From contig NZ_LMJL01000008.1 in assembly GCF_001429295.1 (NCBI RefSeq), forward strand, positions 205,587-269,586: 64,000 bases of DNA. The letters are read 5' to 3'. This document shows, piece after piece, positions 40,174 to 48,778 of the stretch. This stretch comes from Flavobacterium sp. Root935. GTDB taxonomy: Bacteria; Bacteroidota; Bacteroidia; Flavobacteriales; Flavobacteriaceae. A program made the translations under genes and the position numbers. Every line of letters starts with the position of its first letter. The first letter of the stretch is position 1. The notes under the pieces are model-generated. The model made no database searches, had not been told where the DNA came from, and saw only the letters and a list, made by a program, of their open reading frames with translations.

Positions 40174-43100
40174 ATGTTTACAAACCAAAAAAACAAACCG
40201 TTTAAATGGTGTTTACTGGTATCTTTTTTACTGGTAAATTTCATGATGAATGCGCAGGAAAGAAAAGTAACTGGAAAAGTTACTTCGAGCGAAGATTTTC
40301 TCGGACTTCCTGGGGCGAATGTCTATATTAAAAATTCATCTGTAGGCGCATCTGCAGATATGGACGGGAATTATACTGTTATTGTTTCAGAAAAAAATGC
40401 TGTTTTAGTTTTCAATTTTGTCGGATTTCAAACTGTAGAAATTCCAGTTGGAAACAAAACCGTAATCAACGTAAGTTTAAAACCGGATACAAAAGCCCTT
40501 GACGAAGTAATCGTAGTAGGTTACGGAACGCGTAAAAAGAGCGACATCACTGGTTCTGTATCTTCTGTAACTGCAAAAGAATTAACCGCGTTTCCACTTT
40601 TAAATGCAGAACAAGCTTTGCAAGGCCGTGCTGCGGGTGTTTCTGTAATGACTAATAATGGTGGTGAACCTGGTGCTCCCGTAAAAATCAGGGTGCGTGG
40701 CGGAACTTCGATTAATGCCAGCGGTGATGCACTTATTGTCGTTGATGGTTTTGCAGGAGTTTCGATGCCGGCACCTCAGGATATTGCTTCTATTGAGGTT
40801 TTAAAAGATGCTTCGGCTACTGCAATTTACGGATCTCGAGGTTCAAACGGGGTTATTATGGTAACGACTAAAAAAGGAAAACCAGGAAAACCTGTTATTG
40901 AATTTAGTAATTCTACTTCGATACAATCAGTAAATAACAAATTACATTTATTAAATGCTGATCAGTTTGCAGCATACAGACAAAGTTTTACAACGCACAC
41001 ACAAGGTCCTGCGAATACAGACTGGCAGGATGTTATTTACCGAGATGGAATGATTTCGAATACACAATTGTCTTTTTCTGGCGGATCTGACAATGTGAGA
41101 TATTATGTGTCTGGAACGTATTTCAACCAAGATGGAGTTGTAATTAATTCAGGAATTGATAAATACACGATCGTAGGAAATCTTGAAGCTGATTTATCTC
41201 CAAAATTCAAAGTTGGCTTAAATACTTTTACAAGTAAACAAAACAAAGAAGGAATTATCAGCCAGACAGGAGCTGGAGGAACTGGCGCTGCAGGTGTAAT
41301 TGCAGCTGCGTACAGATTTATGCCCGACAAAGGAATTTACAATGCTGACGGAACTTATACCACAACAGCTCCAATTGGGGATGATATTGACAATCCGTAC
41401 GCTACGGCAATGGAAAATATTCTGGAAACAGTTTCTATTGTAAACAGAAGCAATTTCTTTGCCCAGTATCAAATTACAAAAGATCTTGATTTTAAAACCA
41501 CTTTAGGTTTAACCGATAATAATTCGCAGACGGGAAGATTTATTCCATCAACTTTAATTGCTGGAAAAAATATTAAAGGAGAAGCTTCTGTAAACAACAC
41601 CAGATTTTCTTCTTTTTTAACAGAAAACTACCTGACTTTCAAACGTGAAATTATTGAAAAGGGAATTTTAACTGTTCTTGGCGGCTATTCATACCAAAAA
41701 AATAAAAATGAAAGTTCATATGCTGCTTCAAGAGGATTTTTAACCAATACCAATTCGTATAGAAATTTAGGCGCTGGAACTGTATTTTTAAAACCAGATT
41801 CTAATTTATCTGAAACGGAATTGATTTCTGCTTTCGGAAGGTTGAATTTTGATTATGACGATAAGTATTTACTAACTTTTACAGCCAGACGAGACGGTTC
41901 TTCAAGCTTTAGTAAAAACTACAAATACGGAACCTTCCCTTCGGGTGCAATTGGATGGAACATAGGGAAAGAGAATTTCCTAAAAGATAGCAAAACGGTC
42001 TCAAATCTAAAATTAAGAGCGAGTTATGGAGCAACAGGAAACCCTTCAATTGGCGCCTACTCTACTTTATCGCGATTCTCTGAAATTTATGACGTGAGCG
42101 GTGACGTAATCGTAAATGCGGTGCAATTAACTTCTTTGGATAATCCGAATTTGAAATGGGAAACTTCTTATCAGCAGGATTACGGAATTGATTTAGGTTT
42201 ATTTGATAACCGAATCAGTATTACGGCAGATTATTATAAAACAATTACTAAAGATCTATTGTTTAACAGACCATTACCTGGGATTTCAGGAATTGCTTCG
42301 CAGCTGCAAAACGTTGGGGAGTTAGAAAATAAAGGATGGGAATTAGGAATTAATACCAAAAACTTCATTGGTGCCGATTTTACTTGGTCAACAAACTTTA
42401 ATATTTCTTCCAACAAAAATAAAGTACTAAAACTAGCTGATAATAAAGATCTTTTGATCAACTCTGCTCCAGGTCACTTTTTGGCAACAGAGTCTCAAAT
42501 ATTGCGAGTTGGCCAGCCTGTTGGTTCGTTCTTCGGATTTATTTATGATGGTGTAATTCAGCAGGGAGAACCAGTTTTACCTGGGAATTTTGAAACTATC
42601 GCAGGTGGAGAAAAATTCAGAGATGTAAATGGCGACGGTAAATTAGATTCTCAAGATAAAACAATCATCGGAAATCCAAATCCAGATTTCATCTTTGGAT
42701 TCAACAATGATTTCACTTATAAAAATCTGGATTTGAATATTTTCTTTCAAGGTTCACAAGGCAATCAAATCTTAAACTATACTTTGATGGAACTGGCTTC
42801 TGGAAATAACAATGCTACAACGGAGGTTTTAGATGCTTGGACACCAACAAATACAAATACAAATGTTCCTGCAAATGCTGCCAGAACCAAAAGAATCACT
42901 TCTAGATTTGTGTATGATGGAAGTTACATTCGTTTGAAAAACATCTCTTTAGGATATAGTTTAGATGAAAAAATTGTTTCGAAAATGGGATTAAGTAAAG
43001 TTCGTTTTTACATCAGTGCACAAAACCTTTGGACGATTACAGATTATCCTGGTTCAGATCCTGAAACAAATTACTTAAACGACACCAATTCAAGAAGTAA

Positions 43101-43176
43101 TACCAATTTAGGATTGGATTATGGAGGATATCCGAACGTGAGAACATTTACAGCAGGATTTAATGTGAAATTTTAA
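40174..43176 (+). CDS. SusC-like TonB-dependent receptor (no STN domain)
   Basis: A 1000-residue outer-membrane glycan transporter. Order: signal peptide (about 1-27); carboxypeptidase-like domain (about 30-108, KVTGKVTSSEDFLGLPGANVYIKNSSVGASADMDGNY); plug with DEVIVVGYGTRKKSDITGSV and SIEVLKDASATAIYGSRGSNGVIMVTTKKG; barrel ending FTAGFNVKF. Unlike the SusC at 5730 it lacks an STN domain, as is usual when an HTCS rather than an anti-sigma factor controls the locus. Next gene is SusD, 12 bases on. Substrate is likely a glucuronate-bearing oligosaccharide, by neighbours. Confidence 0.95.
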   Translation: MFTNQKNKPFKWCLLVSFLLVNFMMNAQERKVTGKVTSSEDFLGLPGANVYIKNSSVGASADMDGNYTVIVSEKNAVLVFNFVGFQTVEIPVGNKTVINVSLKPDTKALDEVIVVGYGTRKKSDITGSVSSVTAKELTAFPLLNAEQALQGRAAGVSVMTNNGGEPGAPVKIRVRGGTSINASGDALIVVDGFAGVSMPAPQDIASIEVLKDASATAIYGSRGSNGVIMVTTKKGKPGKPVIEFSNSTSIQSVNNKLHLLNADQFAAYRQSFTTHTQGPANTDWQDVIYRDGMISNTQLSFSGGSDNVRYYVSGTYFNQDGVVINSGIDKYTIVGNLEADLSPKFKVGLNTFTSKQNKEGIISQTGAGGTGAAGVIAAAYRFMPDKGIYNADGTYTTTAPIGDDIDNPYATAMENILETVSIVNRSNFFAQYQITKDLDFKTTLGLTDNNSQTGRFIPSTLIAGKNIKGEASVNNTRFSSFLTENYLTFKREIIEKGILTVLGGYSYQKNKNESSYAASRGFLTNTNSYRNLGAGTVFLKPDSNLSETELISAFGRLNFDYDDKYLLTFTARRDGSSSFSKNYKYGTFPSGAIGWNIGKENFLKDSKTVSNLKLRASYGATGNPSIGAYSTLSRFSEIYDVSGDVIVNAVQLTSLDNPNLKWETSYQQDYGIDLGLFDNRISITADYYKTITKDLLFNRPLPGISGIASQLQNVGELENKGWELGINTKNFIGADFTWSTNFNISSNKNKVLKLADNKDLLINSAPGHFLATESQILRVGQPVGSFFGFIYDGVIQQGEPVLPGNFETIAGGEKFRDVNGDGKLDSQDKTIIGNPNPDFIFGFNNDFTYKNLDLNIFFQGSQGNQILNYTLMELASGNNNATTEVLDAWTPTNTNTNVPANAARTKRITSRFVYDGSYIRLKNISLGYSLDEKIVSKMGLSKVRFYISAQNLWTITDYPGSDPETNYLNDTNSRSNTNLGLDYGGYPNVRTFTAGFNVKF

Positions 43177-43188
43177 TCTAAAACCACT

Positions 43189-44709
43189 ATGAAAAAATAT
43201 ATAGCTCTTCTTTGCTTAGGAACAATGAATTTCTTCAGTTGTTCTGATCTGGAAGAAAAACCAGTAGGAATTATTCGTCCAGATAACTTTTTTAACAATA
43301 CAGACGATTTACAAGCCGCTGTAAACGGTGCTTTTGCCAATATTGCCCACAATAACTATTGGGGAAGAGAATTTACAATTGCCTTAATGCTTCGCGATGA
43401 TATGGCAGATATTGGCGACAGAACTACTCAGGCCGCGCGTATCGATGTAAATGATATGAGTATGAACGATACTAATGCGCTTGTTGCAAACTTTTGGCCG
43501 CAGTCGTACGTAATAATTACCGCAGCCAATCAAGCTATTGAAGGCGCTAAGAAAACACCTGGCGATCCTGCAAAAGTAAATGCAATTGTGGCTCAGGCTT
43601 ATTTTGCAAGAGCTTTTACGTACTATCATTTGGTTCGCCTTTTTGGAGATATTCCGTATGTTGATTTTGTTGTAAATGATGTGGCGCAGGTAAACTCTTT
43701 AAGTAAAACCAAAGAAGCAGATGTTTACCCAAAAATAATTGCCGATTTAGAATTTGCAAAACAATGGCTGGATGATAAACCAAAAGTAAAAGCAGTGCCA
43801 GGAAAAGGTACAGCAGCCGGTTATTTAGCATCTGTTTATCTGACTTTAGGCAATTACCAAAAAGCCTATGATGAAGCCAAATATGTAATTACAAACGAAG
43901 CCAAATTTGGTTTAGGTTTAGATGCTGATTTTCAAGATTTATTCAATGCCACAAAAACAGCTTCACTTAAAGAACCATTATTTACAGTTGATTTTAACAA
44001 CTTAACATCTGGAAACTACGGTCAGGATTATACAGCATTTTTTACAGGATCTTTAAAAGATGACAGTTACAGCTACGGACAAGGGTTTTCTGTTGCCGTT
44101 CCATCTTTAAAAGTATTTCAAACTTGGGATCAAAGAGATTATAGAAGAGCAGTAAGCTTTGATACGATTATCAGAAAGAAAACTGGTCCAGGCGGTTCAC
44201 TGCAAGTTTATCCTTCAAGCGATAATGAGAAAGCGCCTCGTCCGCACATTGCTAAATATTTCCGCTTTCCAGGAAAAGCAGGTGCTAACGGAAGAACTTC
44301 GCAGCACAATTACATTACAATGCGTTTTGCAGAAGTTCTACTAACGGCTGCTGAAGCTTTAAACGAAATCAATCCCGGAACAACAGAAGCTGACGGCTAT
44401 GTAAACCGTGTTCGTGCAAGAGCGAGAAACAAAGCTGGAAAACTGGTTTCTTTTCCTGCAAACGTAACACCTGGATTGTCTCAGACAGATTTCAGAAAAA
44501 TGGTTATTGATGAAAGAAGATTAGAATTGGCATTCGAATACATTAGATGGTACGATATTAAGAGACTAAAAAATGGTCCTGAAGTATTTGGTCCGAATGG
44601 TCTTGAACCTCATCCAAATTTTGATCCAAACAGAGATTATTTATGGCCATTGCCTGGAACAGAATTGGCAATCAATCCGAATTTAAAACCAAATAATCCT
44701 GGGTATTAA
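43189..44709 (+). CDS. SusD/RagB-like glycan-binding lipoprotein
   Basis: A 506-residue lipoprotein with lipobox FFSC (Cys18). Seen: SusD signatures DLQAAVNGAFANIA, AQAYFARAFTYYHLVRLFGDIPYV, YITMRFAEVLLTAAEALNEIN, and RRLELAFEYIRWYDIKRL, ending in LWPLPGTELAINPNLKPNNPGY. It pairs with the preceding SusC at the cell surface and would bind the target glycan. Confidence 0.95.
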   Translation: MKKYIALLCLGTMNFFSCSDLEEKPVGIIRPDNFFNNTDDLQAAVNGAFANIAHNNYWGREFTIALMLRDDMADIGDRTTQAARIDVNDMSMNDTNALVANFWPQSYVIITAANQAIEGAKKTPGDPAKVNAIVAQAYFARAFTYYHLVRLFGDIPYVDFVVNDVAQVNSLSKTKEADVYPKIIADLEFAKQWLDDKPKVKAVPGKGTAAGYLASVYLTLGNYQKAYDEAKYVITNEAKFGLGLDADFQDLFNATKTASLKEPLFTVDFNNLTSGNYGQDYTAFFTGSLKDDSYSYGQGFSVAVPSLKVFQTWDQRDYRRAVSFDTIIRKKTGPGGSLQVYPSSDNEKAPRPHIAKYFRFPGKAGANGRTSQHNYITMRFAEVLLTAAEALNEINPGTTEADGYVNRVRARARNKAGKLVSFPANVTPGLSQTDFRKMVIDERRLELAFEYIRWYDIKRLKNGPEVFGPNGLEPHPNFDPNRDYLWPLPGTELAINPNLKPNNPGY

Positions 44710-44713
44710 TTAA

Positions 44714-44936
44714 ACGCAGATGAAACGGATTTGCTATCGCAAAAACGCTGATTTTGCACGGATTTTTTCTCTCGCAGATCTCACAGATTTGGCTGATTTT
44801 TACTTCACGCAGATTAAATTGCTTTTTAATTTAATTTGCTCAATCTGTAAAATCTGCGGAAACAATTATTCGTGGCGTAATAAAAAAATCCGTATAAATC
44901 CGCGTTTTCGCGATAGCGAATCTGTCAAATCCGCGT
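44714..44936. repeat. long nested inverted repeat upstream of GH88
   Basis: About 55 bases at 44714-44768 (with ACGGATTTGCTATCGCAAAA at the core) match the inverse of 44882-44936 with only scattered differences. A second pair of CGCAGATT / AATCTG words is nested inside (44806-44818 and 44841-44860). It fills the 256-base gap between SusD and GH88 and makes the spurious N-terminal extension of the latter frame. Confidence 0.75.
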
Positions 44937-44965
44937 CTAAAAATTACGATTACAAAATATTTAAT

Positions 44966-46159
44966 ATGAAGAATGTCAGTTTCATTTCTTTAATTCTTGG
45001 GTTTGCATCGTTGGTAACAGCGTGCAAGCCCGGAATTAATCCTCAAGCAAAAACAACCTCAACAAGTACACAAAAATTGGAAACGCGATACAAAATGCTG
45101 CTCGATTATCCAGTAGATTCTATGTCGATGCCGAGAAGTATGAATGTAAAATCTCTTGAAATTCGCAAAGTGCCGTCGAGAGATTGGACAAGCGGTTTTT
45201 TTGCTGGAAATCTTTGGCAATTGTACCGACTTACAGGCGATTCAAAATATAAAGAACAAGCTCAAAAATGGACTCGTTTCAGCAAAAAAGAAAGTGTCAA
45301 CAGTAATTCGCATGACGTAGGTTTTAAAGTGTTTTGCAGTTTTGGAGAAGCTCTAAAAGTGGAAAACAAAAAAGAATACGAAGAGGTAATTATTAAAGGC
45401 GCTGAAACTTTGTGTACAAGGTTCAATCCAAAAGTGGGTTCGATTCGTTCTTGGGATTTCAACAAGGAAATTTGGGATTATCCTGTAATCATCGACAATA
45501 TGATGAATCTGGAATTGCTTTTTGAAGCTTCAAAATTATCTGGAAACAATAAATACCGTGATGTCGCTATCAAACATGCCAATACAACCTTAAAAAACCA
45601 GTTTAGAGCAGATAACTCTTGTTATCACGTTATCGATTATAATCCAAATACAGGCGAAGTGAGAAAGAAAACTACGCTTCAAGGTTATAATGACGATTCG
45701 GTTTGGGCACGTGGGCAAGCTTGGGCAGTATACGGATTTACGATGTCCTATCGATATACAAAAGATCCTGCCTATTTAAAACAAGCTGAAGCGACAGCAA
45801 AGTTTTTTATGACAAATAAAAACCTGCCAGAAGATGGAATTCCGTATTGGGATTTTAAAGATCCGAGTATTCCAAATGCAGCTCGTGATGTTTCTGCAGC
45901 AATGGTAATGGCATCAGCATTATATGAGCTGTATGGTTATACTAAAAATGATACTTATTTGGCTTTCGCTGATAAAATGATGGCTTCGGTACAAACCGAT
46001 AAATACATTTTAGACACCACAATTAAAGCGCCTTTTCTTTTTGACCACAGTACAGGAAACTGGCCTAAACACGATGAAATTGATGAACCAATAATCTACG
46101 CCGATTATTATTTTCTAGAAGCATTAATAAAGGTACAAAGGCTCAAAGGTTCAAAGTAA
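44966..46159 (+). CDS. GH88 unsaturated glucuronyl hydrolase (lipoprotein)
   Basis: A 397-residue enzyme from the ATG at 44966, which gives a lipoprotein signal (TAC, Cys20); the longer frame from 44720 runs through a repeat. Seen: the (alpha/alpha)6 barrel motifs DWTSGFFAGNLWQLYRLTG, D117 in NSHDVGF and D177 in VIIDNMMNLELL (equivalents of the two catalytic aspartates of UGL), and SVWARGQAWAVYGF. GH88 removes the 4,5-unsaturated glucuronate left at non-reducing ends by polysaccharide lyases. Its presence implies a lyase in the pathway. Its last residues (KVQRLKGSK) are coded by the arm of an inverted repeat. Confidence 0.9.
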   Translation: MKNVSFISLILGFASLVTACKPGINPQAKTTSTSTQKLETRYKMLLDYPVDSMSMPRSMNVKSLEIRKVPSRDWTSGFFAGNLWQLYRLTGDSKYKEQAQKWTRFSKKESVNSNSHDVGFKVFCSFGEALKVENKKEYEEVIIKGAETLCTRFNPKVGSIRSWDFNKEIWDYPVIIDNMMNLELLFEASKLSGNNKYRDVAIKHANTTLKNQFRADNSCYHVIDYNPNTGEVRKKTTLQGYNDDSVWARGQAWAVYGFTMSYRYTKDPAYLKQAEATAKFFMTNKNLPEDGIPYWDFKDPSIPNAARDVSAAMVMASALYELYGYTKNDTYLAFADKMMASVQTDKYILDTTIKAPFLFDHSTGNWPKHDEIDEPIIYADYYFLEALIKVQRLKGSK

Positions 46160-46190
46160 CAAAGGTTTTGAATCTTTGAATCTTTGAGCC
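46140..46190. repeat. inverted repeat overlapping the GH88 stop
   Basis: GGCTCAAAGGTTCAAAG (46140-46156) is inverted at 46174-46190 with one mismatch. The left arm is the 3' end of the GH88 coding sequence; the TAA stop follows at 46157. Related AACCTTTG words follow to 46230. Confidence 0.75.
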
Positions 46191-46231
46191 AGAAAAGCTT
46201 TAAACCTTTGTAACTATGAACCTTTGTAACT

Positions 46232-48640
46232 ATGAATAAACCGAATAAAACTTTTTCAATTTTTGCGCTTTTTGTTTTGTTTCAAATTTGTCTGAGCAGT
46301 TTTGCTCAGACAAAAAGAAACATTAATGACAACTGGCTTTATTTAGAAAATCATACAACAAACCTCAGCGAAGCCGAAAAAGCTTCAAACTGGATTTCTC
46401 TTAATTTACCACATACCTGGAACGCCGAAGATGCAACCGATTTATATCCGGGTTACAGACGCGATGCCAGCTGGTATCAGAAGAAACTAGACATTCCGCA
46501 AATCGATAACAACCGTGTTTATTCCTTATATTTTGAAGGTTCAAATGTTACCACAAAAGTATATGTAAACGGAAAAGAAGCTGGTTCGCACATTGGCGGA
46601 TATATTGGCTTTTCAATTGACATTACCAACTTTATTAAAGAAGGAAACAACGATATTTTTGTTCGAGTTGATAATAGTTACGACATCGAAATTATCCCGT
46701 CTCAAAAGAGTGATTTCTTTATTTATGGCGGAATCACGCGCGATGTATGGCTGGTTTCGAAATACAAAAATCATATCGAAAATATAAAAATTACAACTCC
46801 TGAAGTTTCTACCAAAAAAGCTTCGGTGCAAATCGTTTCTACTTTTGTAAATCCAGATAATTCAAAAGATTTATCATTAACCATAACACTCAAAAATCCG
46901 AAAGGAAAAAAAGTGGCAAGTAAAACAATTCCTGTTACCGATAAAACTTCGACAGTCACTTTCGAAAATATCAAAAATCCAGAACTTTGGGATACCGAAA
47001 AACCTAATTTATATAAACTAAGTGCTGTTTTATCAGAAAAAAATCAAATTAAGGACAGTGTTCCTGAAAAAGTAGGTTTTAGATGGTTTGAATTTAAAGA
47101 TCATGGTCCGTTTTACCTTAACGGAAAACGTTTGCTAATTCGCGGTACACATCGTCATGAAGAGCAAGCTGGAGTTGGCGCTGCTATGAGCAACGAACAG
47201 CATTGGGCCGATATGAAATCAATCAAAGAAATGGGTGCTAATTTTGTTCGCTTAGCACATTATCCGCAAGATCCTGAAATATATAAAGCTTGTGATGAAC
47301 TTGGCCTTTTGGTTTGGGATGAACTGCCTTGGTGCCGTGGCGGAATTGGTAACGATGTCTGGAAAACGACTACCAAAAACATGCTTGAGGAAATCATTAC
47401 TCAAAACTATAATCATCCGAGCATTATTATCTGGTCTCTTGGAAACGAAATCAATTGGCTTCCAGACTTCCCTGATGGAGATAATGCAGATAAAACCAAC
47501 GTTTTTTTAAATGAACTAAACGAAATTGCTCATAAACTGGATCCAACTAGAAAAACGGCAATTAGAAAATATTACGAAGGATCGCATATTGTGGATGTTT
47601 TCTCACCTTCGATTTGGTCGGGCTGGTATTCTGGAAGTTATAAAAGCTACCAAAAAGCAATTGATGTTTACAAAAAAGAATACAAACATTTCATTCACGC
47701 TGAATATGGCGGAGACAGTCATGTTGGCCGTCATAGCGAAAATCCAATTACAGGCGAAAATGTAATAAAAGCTGAAGGATGGGAAGAAGCCATTGTACAG
47801 ACTAAAATCGCTAACATTGCGCAAATTGGAGATTGGAGCGAGAATTATATAGTTGATTTGTTTGACTGGCATTTGCATATATCCGAGAATGATCCAGCGT
47901 TTGTGGGAAATGTTCAATGGGCATTTAAGGATTTTGCAACGCCATTGCGTCCAGAAGATGATATTCCGTACATGAACCAAAAAGGATTAACTGACCGAAA
48001 CGGAATTCCAAAAGATGCGTATTATGTTTTTAAAAGCTATTGGGCAAAAGAACCTTTTGCTTACATAGAATCGCATACGTGGACAGAAAGACAAGGTCCA
48101 GAAAATACTCCGAGAACGATCAGTGTTTTTAGTAACTGCGAGAAAGTGACTTTACTTCATAACGGAAAATCTCTTGGCGAAAAACAAAGAAATCTTTCGC
48201 TATATCCAGCAAATGGTTTAACTTGGGATGTCAATTTTAAAAAAGGAGAAAATATCCTAATTGCTATTGGTAAAAATAAAGATGGCAAAACGGTTTCTGA
48301 TACCATAAAAGTTAATTATCGTTTCAATAAAAATGATACGGCTTCTTCTTTGCAATTATCTTCAGAAAAACTGAAAAACGGTAATTATTTAGTAACAGCA
48401 ATTGCAATTGACAATAACAATTTACGCTGTCTGGATTATGAAGCAAGTGTTTATTTTCAATGTATGAAAGGCGGTAAAACGTTAAAAAATCAAGGAACGC
48501 CAACGGGAAGTGAATCTATAAGAATGGCAAACGGAAAGGCTTCTATTGAAGTTGTTCCAGACGGTTCAGGCAATCCGATTGAAATGACGGCATTGAATCA
48601 GAGTTTTAAAGGGGAATATTTAAAGATTTCTGTTGAGTAA
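46232..48640 (+). CDS. GH2 glycoside hydrolase (802 residues)
   Basis: An exported GH2 enzyme with a signal peptide (about 1-25, SSFA-QT). Order: sugar-binding jelly roll (about 30-195, LPHTWNAEDA, GGITRDVWL), immunoglobulin-like domain (about 200-300), TIM barrel (about 305-600) with acid/base E406 in SLGNEINW and nucleophile E491 in HAEYGGD, then C-terminal domains (about 620-802). An N-Q-K triplet at N582-K584 is in the place where some uronate-acting GH2 enzymes carry NxK, but galactosidases can show similar residues. Substrate: beta-galactoside or beta-uronide, undecided. Follows GH88. Confidence 0.88.
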   Translation: MNKPNKTFSIFALFVLFQICLSSFAQTKRNINDNWLYLENHTTNLSEAEKASNWISLNLPHTWNAEDATDLYPGYRRDASWYQKKLDIPQIDNNRVYSLYFEGSNVTTKVYVNGKEAGSHIGGYIGFSIDITNFIKEGNNDIFVRVDNSYDIEIIPSQKSDFFIYGGITRDVWLVSKYKNHIENIKITTPEVSTKKASVQIVSTFVNPDNSKDLSLTITLKNPKGKKVASKTIPVTDKTSTVTFENIKNPELWDTEKPNLYKLSAVLSEKNQIKDSVPEKVGFRWFEFKDHGPFYLNGKRLLIRGTHRHEEQAGVGAAMSNEQHWADMKSIKEMGANFVRLAHYPQDPEIYKACDELGLLVWDELPWCRGGIGNDVWKTTTKNMLEEIITQNYNHPSIIIWSLGNEINWLPDFPDGDNADKTNVFLNELNEIAHKLDPTRKTAIRKYYEGSHIVDVFSPSIWSGWYSGSYKSYQKAIDVYKKEYKHFIHAEYGGDSHVGRHSENPITGENVIKAEGWEEAIVQTKIANIAQIGDWSENYIVDLFDWHLHISENDPAFVGNVQWAFKDFATPLRPEDDIPYMNQKGLTDRNGIPKDAYYVFKSYWAKEPFAYIESHTWTERQGPENTPRTISVFSNCEKVTLLHNGKSLGEKQRNLSLYPANGLTWDVNFKKGENILIAIGKNKDGKTVSDTIKVNYRFNKNDTASSLQLSSEKLKNGNYLVTAIAIDNNNLRCLDYEASVYFQCMKGGKTLKNQGTPTGSESIRMANGKASIEVVPDGSGNPIEMTALNQSFKGEYLKISVE

Positions 48641-48649
48641 AAAGATTCT

Positions 48650-48752
48650 GAGATGCTAAGGCACTAAGATTCTAAGTTTTTTTTAGTCTAGTTGTCATCC
48701 TGACAAAAAAATAGTAAAAAAACTTCGTGCCTTAGCGTCTTCGTGGCAAAAC
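48650..48752. repeat. imperfect inverted repeat of CTAAGGCAC words
   Basis: AGATGCTAAGGCACTAAGATTC (48651-48672) is imperfectly inverted at about 48721-48752 (AACTTCGTGCCTTAGCGTCTTCGTGGC). It forms the gap between the two GH2 genes. Confidence 0.55.
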
Positions 48753-48778
48753 ACAATTACAAAACAAATTATAATACA

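Noticed and set aside
44720..44965. N-terminal extension of the GH88 frame
   Set aside because: It runs through a nested inverted repeat; the ATG at 44966 gives a proper lipoprotein signal.
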